Source: Opisthorchis felineus | Lineage: Eukaryota > Platyhelminthes > Trematoda > Opisthorchiida > Opisthorchiidae | Assembly (NCBI GenBank): GCA_004794785.1 | Contig: SJOL01007233.1 | Coordinates: 1,091,065 to 1,155,064, forward strand | Direction: 5' to 3' | DNA: 64,000 nucleotides | Part shown: positions 59,401-64,000 of the stretch, in pieces | Layout: every line of letters starts with the position of its first letter | Position numbering within the stretch: position 1 is the stretch's first letter | The notes under the pieces: generated by a model | The model's database searches: none | The model's input: the letters and a program-made list of their open reading frames with translations, nothing else | What the model was told of the DNA's origin: nothing | Translations under genes and position numbers: made by a program

Positions 59401-62400
59401 ATTATGTATCATGTTCAAATATACGGTTTCTCTGTGTTCTACACCTAGATAAATATAAACATCCGTCAGTTTGACCAACTGCACAGAGCGGTGTTTACGT
59501 CGTTTTGAAGGTCATATTATTTTAGTGAAATAAATAACTTAGTTCTAATGAGTTCAGTGGGCCTCCGCATCAGCAGTAAACTCATGACTCATGGATTAAG
59601 ATCAATAAATTTGTGCTGTGTTGCTGGAAGGGATGGAAGGGTAGCAGGCCTTCACCTTCAGTGAAGCCTCAATGGGGTTAGCCGTACTTAGGTATGTGGG
59701 ACCGAGTAAAAACCAGGGTTGTTTATAGTACGGAGTAATGTGTTAGCTGTAGGATAGTGGTGGCGCATAACGGAGAGAGGGTAGAAGTGTATAGTGTCAT
59801 TTCAACAAACTGCTGAAAAGTTATTGATGGTATGGTCTCTTTTGGATCTGCCTGAACAAGCAGTGGGATCGTTCACAGGAGTGGAAGTAATTGTCATCAT
59901 TGCCATTTGGATTTGATTTTGAATTTCATCACTTTAGATGTGGAATTAGAACAGAGAGAAGCGGCAACTGTGATGGGTTAGCTGCGATCGGCGGGGTGCG
60001 TGGCGAGGCACCAGCGTGGGTTGATTAATATGCTGTGAGAAGAGGCGCTCACTGCTAATGGGAGCGGAGGTGGGAACTGTATCGTCCGGGAGTCTATTCT
60101 GGCCTGGGACAACCGTGGAGGAGAAAATGCCTCCTCGATCGACTCGTGTGCTATGATAGTTCGAGATTTTGACCTCGAGGTTGACGTTTTTTGAGAGTCA
60201 AAACGTTTCGTGCTTAATGGAGGGACAGAAATATATGAGACACCTACTTTTGGTATTCCAAGGAGCATAGATTGAGACACCAAAGTCGCTCAGAATAAAA
60301 GGATTCTTGAAGCAAAGCACCATCTTTGTGGCCTGGCGCAGTGCGTTTTCAAACATACTTCGGTTGCGTTTCAGGCAGGGAAGCCACATGAGGCTACAGT
60401 ATTATAACAGTAAGCGGACGAACGTGGAGTTAAGCATAGCAGCGCCGAAGTTGTCTGGGGTGCCAAGAGTTTACGAAGGAGGTCAGCCAATCCGATCTCA
60501 TCTAAAGGAATATGAGTATGAAGGAGGGGAAGTCCCGTTCGACCTAAACTCCTAGACCATTGCCGTGGAGATCCAATTGGGGTGAGGATGGTATCGTATT
60601 CCGTGGACAATAAAAGACGGATGGGCGTCTTAGGTGAACATATGGATAATTGTCTCAGGGGTTTCCTGGTTCTTTTAACGGTGCCGGCCAGAAATATGTG
60701 CAATAGAAGTTGGTTGCAGCCCGTCGATGTACATCGCGAAAGCCTAGGTTGTAGGTTAATCATCCGTCCGCCGTATTTCCGTCCTGTGTTGGTGGCCGGT
60801 TCATATGCAGCAGGAGCAGGTCCTTTCTCTAAGTGCCTCTTGCTTTACCGCTGCGAAGACAAGGGACCAAATCATCGCTTGAAGAGCTCCAGGCTTCACT
60901 TACTTGTGTCCGTGACTGACACTGTGTCCCGACGACCGTTCACATTCCTAGCCGTTGTATATTTACTTGTACTACTTGTTCGCCTTTGGTGCATGGGTAA
61001 TGTGCCGGCTGTTTTTGCTCCTTGCTAGTCAGGTAAGGATGGAGCCCAGCATTCCGGAGGGCATGATGTTTGGGGTGTCTGTCAGGAATCCAGAGTAAAT
61101 TTCGATCCATCTGCTCACACCTCTTTCGTATGAGCTGTAGAGGCTTGACGGTGGCTCTGTGTAGGTACCCCAAATTCGAGTGCTGTCTTCTCCAAAGAAG
61201 TGGACTCGCCTCCTGGGCTGTATGTTTCCAATCTTATCACTTAATTGATCACCGCAACCTCAGAACTGCTGGCGTTGAATGGCAGTTTGTGCCCAGGAGA
61301 TCACCGCATCTGTCTGTCCGGGTAAACTTGTGGCCCTGGTTCGACCCGCGGTTTGTTGATCCCATTCTACGGTTTCAATTCACCAGCAAGCTTCAAATAT
61401 AGAGGGATGAGAAAGCGTGCCAGGAAGTGATATGGATCGCGAAAATCATCTGATTGAGGCTAGTTGCCCGTAAAGCCCATTCAGTAGTGGCACTGCTCCC
61501 CCTTGAGTCTCATCTCATATTGTCATCCCTTGACAATATTTCCGTTCATTTGTAAAGTTCTCTTCCTACCCGTAGCATCCGCCCCGGCAAAGCCACGTGG
61601 TAATATTTGTCCACGTGGTCCGGTTCTCTATAGGAGTCGGCGCATATTGCGTGGATAGTTCTGCAGTTTTTTTGCCATTGTATTCTCTCCTGCAGTTTCA
61701 ATCGGTGGGCGATGCAGGATCGTCTACGAAGGAATCCGTGTTCACCAGGTTTGGGTACACCACAAAAAATGCGGGCTCGCACGGTTGCAAAAACCACGAT
61801 GTTGGACAGATGAGCTCGAGTTGTTCAGCAGCCCACGCCTGTAAGCTTTTGGAAACGGACCTGCCACTCCCCTACCCATTTTGTGGAACTTGCCCCAGTC
61901 GCAAAGACACTTTGTAGAGACAGACTGGTGGTAGTTCCTAGTTTAGTGTGTGCTATTTGAACATAACTAGGTGCGGTTCATCTTGTCCGGGCGTCTAGGT
62001 TGCCCTCTATCCGTTAACGAGTTATTCATCCCCAATATGGAGTGTCGTGTTTGTTGCAGGCAGTCTAACTTGTCTCATCCGCGTTTGTAGTGATATTGTG
62101 CATTCTGCAACTCTGCCTGCAGTGTTGACCGAAGTGCTGGCGCTGGCGCGCGCTTTGCATTTATCCGTTTGGCTATCTGGCCTGGCTGGTCCTGGTATCT
62201 GTCCCTTGGCTGCCTTAGGTCTATTTACGAAAGAGTAGGTTTACAGAATGTACCAACGCTTTCTGATTGCCGTCGTCGGCTGTCTGCACCTGCTGTGTGA
62301 TAATTTGAGCGTAACAAGGACACATGGTTTATTGGTATTTTTGTAGTTCATCTCAGCTTCGACTAATCATCTTCTGTGCTAAGGTGATCTGATGACACAT

Positions 62401-64000
62401 ATCGGGGTTTCAACGTCATTGTACTTCTGTTCTTTTCTGAGGGTTATTATCGTAGCAACTACATTGAAATACCACCGGTTTTAAGCCACACGCCTACTAC
62501 GGTATTTGACGGGTCTCTTCATCAAGCTGGGCGTGTGGTGCACCTTTTATGTCTGCCGGCCCACATTCTAAGAGGCCTGGAACGCGTTGCTTGGTGTTTG
62601 TTCGTCTAACATTATATCTCGGCAACCACCGTGTTTCTGTTGACGCAAATGCTCTCCCTTTTAAGAAGCAAGTGTTGGCTTTAAAGAGAACCAAAAATAT
62701 TTACCAAACACCTTCATCTGGATGCGTTCCTTTTTGTCCAAAAGCATGCTACGACAATCGGCCTTAACCACCCATTCAAACAGGGCCACTTCTTGAAGCG
62801 ATACGAAATTCTGTCAAACATAATTGTACCAATAAATGTTCCGGAATCTGATGGCTTATTGCTTTTGAGGACACCTTTACCTATGCGCTGCATTGATTCA
62901 ACCATGAGAGATGGCGGCGACGTTCTGACCGTTACAAGTGGTACGCTGACAGCAGGTGCTTTTCGGTGTTGCACATTTCTTGGTCATGTCAAACTGTGCC
63001 AAAGGAGAGCAGTTTATCGACGATGCGGAAGCCAAATGCTCTTAAAGTGTGTGCAACAAATTAACTGTCTCTGATTTTGGCATTTTATCTCCAAGTCGGG
63101 AAATTGGTACTGCGTTAGTATGCCCTTGGTACACAACCCTCAGCATCAAAGACTTCGTGATTACGCTTCCCGTTTATAGCATAACCAGCTCAATCCTCCT
63201 GCCCAAGAATGGCCTCTCTGCTCCATTTGCGGCCGAAAAACTGTCTTTTGTTTGAACAGCAGTCACTCTTATCCACCTGAAGAGTAACGACAAAAAATAT
63301 CGTTTTTGTTTGCGGTCTGTTCCTTCAGATGTTCTAAAACTGTCTCAGTTCTGAGTCAGTCTTCTGGACCAGGACCCCGTTGTATCAGTATCGACAAATC
63401 TTTGAAACTTCCGCTCACTGAAAGTATAACTTTGTGAACCGACGGCCACCAACAGCTGCCTTGTTGTTTTGTTAATGAGTATTTGCTCAATGGTTCCAGA
63501 ATACTACACGCTCTTCAGTAAATCCGAGACGATCCATGCGGCCTTCATTTTGTCTTTCTACAGTCTCCCGAACGGGGCCAGCCGACAAAATTCCTACACT
63601 TAAATATCTTTGGCATGATGCATGTGTCCTCCGATGTACCACATAGTCTGGCTTCCTGTGACCGGGATGCAGATGATCCAGGCTGACAAACAGATATTCA
63701 CACTGTTTGGAATGCAAGCGGCTTAACTATTCGCCATTTTTCATGAACAGGGGCAACGGCTGCGCGTTTTTTGAGGATGTTTTCGGAAGACACTGGACCA
63801 CTTCGTGGTCTGTTCTGATATAAATGCCCGTAGGTCTGTGCTCGTTTTTTTTAAGTTCGTCACTGTTTTTAGTTATCCGCTTCCCCAGTGGTTTCTGAAT
63901 TTAGCATGAGTGTTAGCTTTGTCAAACACGACTGAAGAGGGAGAATACTATGAGAGCCAGGCGGAGAAGCTGGTTACTGAGATGAATAATCATGAAAAGA
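59401..64000. other. No supported gene; 59.6-62 kb G+C-richer
   Basis: From about 59.6 to 62 kb both strands carry ORFs of 80-150 codons (60371-60763 on -, 60582-61028 on +) with stops between. It looks like a decayed mobile element, but no RT, integrase or transposase motif is recognisable. 62-64 kb has nothing identifiable. Confidence 0.35.

Noticed and set aside
60371..61028. Overlapping ORFs of 130 and 148 codons on both strands
   Set aside because: Neither shows a recognisable domain; overlap on opposite strands and nearby stops suggest a decayed repeat.

Overview
The window is eukaryotic nuclear DNA: split genes with GT-AG introns, long AT-leaning introns, and many decayed retrotransposons and SINEs. 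The retroelement families (RTE-type and CR1/Jockey-type LINEs, a tRNA-derived SINE with a G+C-rich body, a BEL/Pao-like gag remnant, Tc1 debris) and very short introns next to long ones suggest a flatworm, most likely a tapeworm of the diphyllobothriidean kind. That placement is inferred from repeat style and was not checked by search. There is a 61-base assembly gap at 7770-7830 and a single N at 28040.

Two split protein genes can be reconstructed exon by exon with consistent splice phases. The first, on the + strand (coding 18847-28607, 4 exons, 251 aa), is a dual-specificity phosphatase of the DUSP22/DUSP15 (JSP1/VHY) type. It has an N-terminal Met-Gly myristoylation-type start, a complete CX5R active site formed across a splice junction, and a GC-AG second intron. 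The second, on the - strand (coding 52371-35043, 8 exons, 661 aa), encodes a secreted, probably GPI-anchored, cysteine-rich surface protein. It appears to contain two tandem modules of the metazoan DUF7044/DUF7042/DUF7043 type. Its first intron is only 19 nt in the best model. Both genes have a strong splice acceptor a short distance upstream of the start codon (106 and 45 nt), as expected for a 5' UTR intron or spliced-leader trans-splicing.

Layout: 1-18 kb is largely repeat-derived. It holds - strand RTE LINE fragments (1-790, 13290-15430), a BEL/Pao-like gag piece (3486-3956), a CR1/Jockey-type LINE 3' half with intact FADD motif (6688-7769) next to the gap, an exact-looking 505-bp duplication flanking that LINE and gap (5466-5970 and 7831-8335), an (ATT)n-tailed block (8336-10045), an RTE 3' end (10840-11080), and SINE copies at 1944-2096 and 15476-15658. 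18.8-28.6 kb is the phosphatase gene; its 7.5-kb intron 2 carries a near full-length decayed RTE (23241-25787) and its intron 3 a SINE (27858-28039). 28.6-35.0 kb is intergenic with a Tc1 transposase remnant near 34.4 kb. 35.0-52.4 kb is the surface-protein gene. 52.4-64 kb shows no gene I can support.

The two genes have no evident functional link. They converge (3' ends facing each other), separated by about 6.4 kb. Less expected signals are the 19-nt intron, a dispersed repeat whose copies keep a hammerhead-ribozyme-like core, and a 137-bp inverted-repeat unit with a similar core inside intron 7 of the surface-protein gene.
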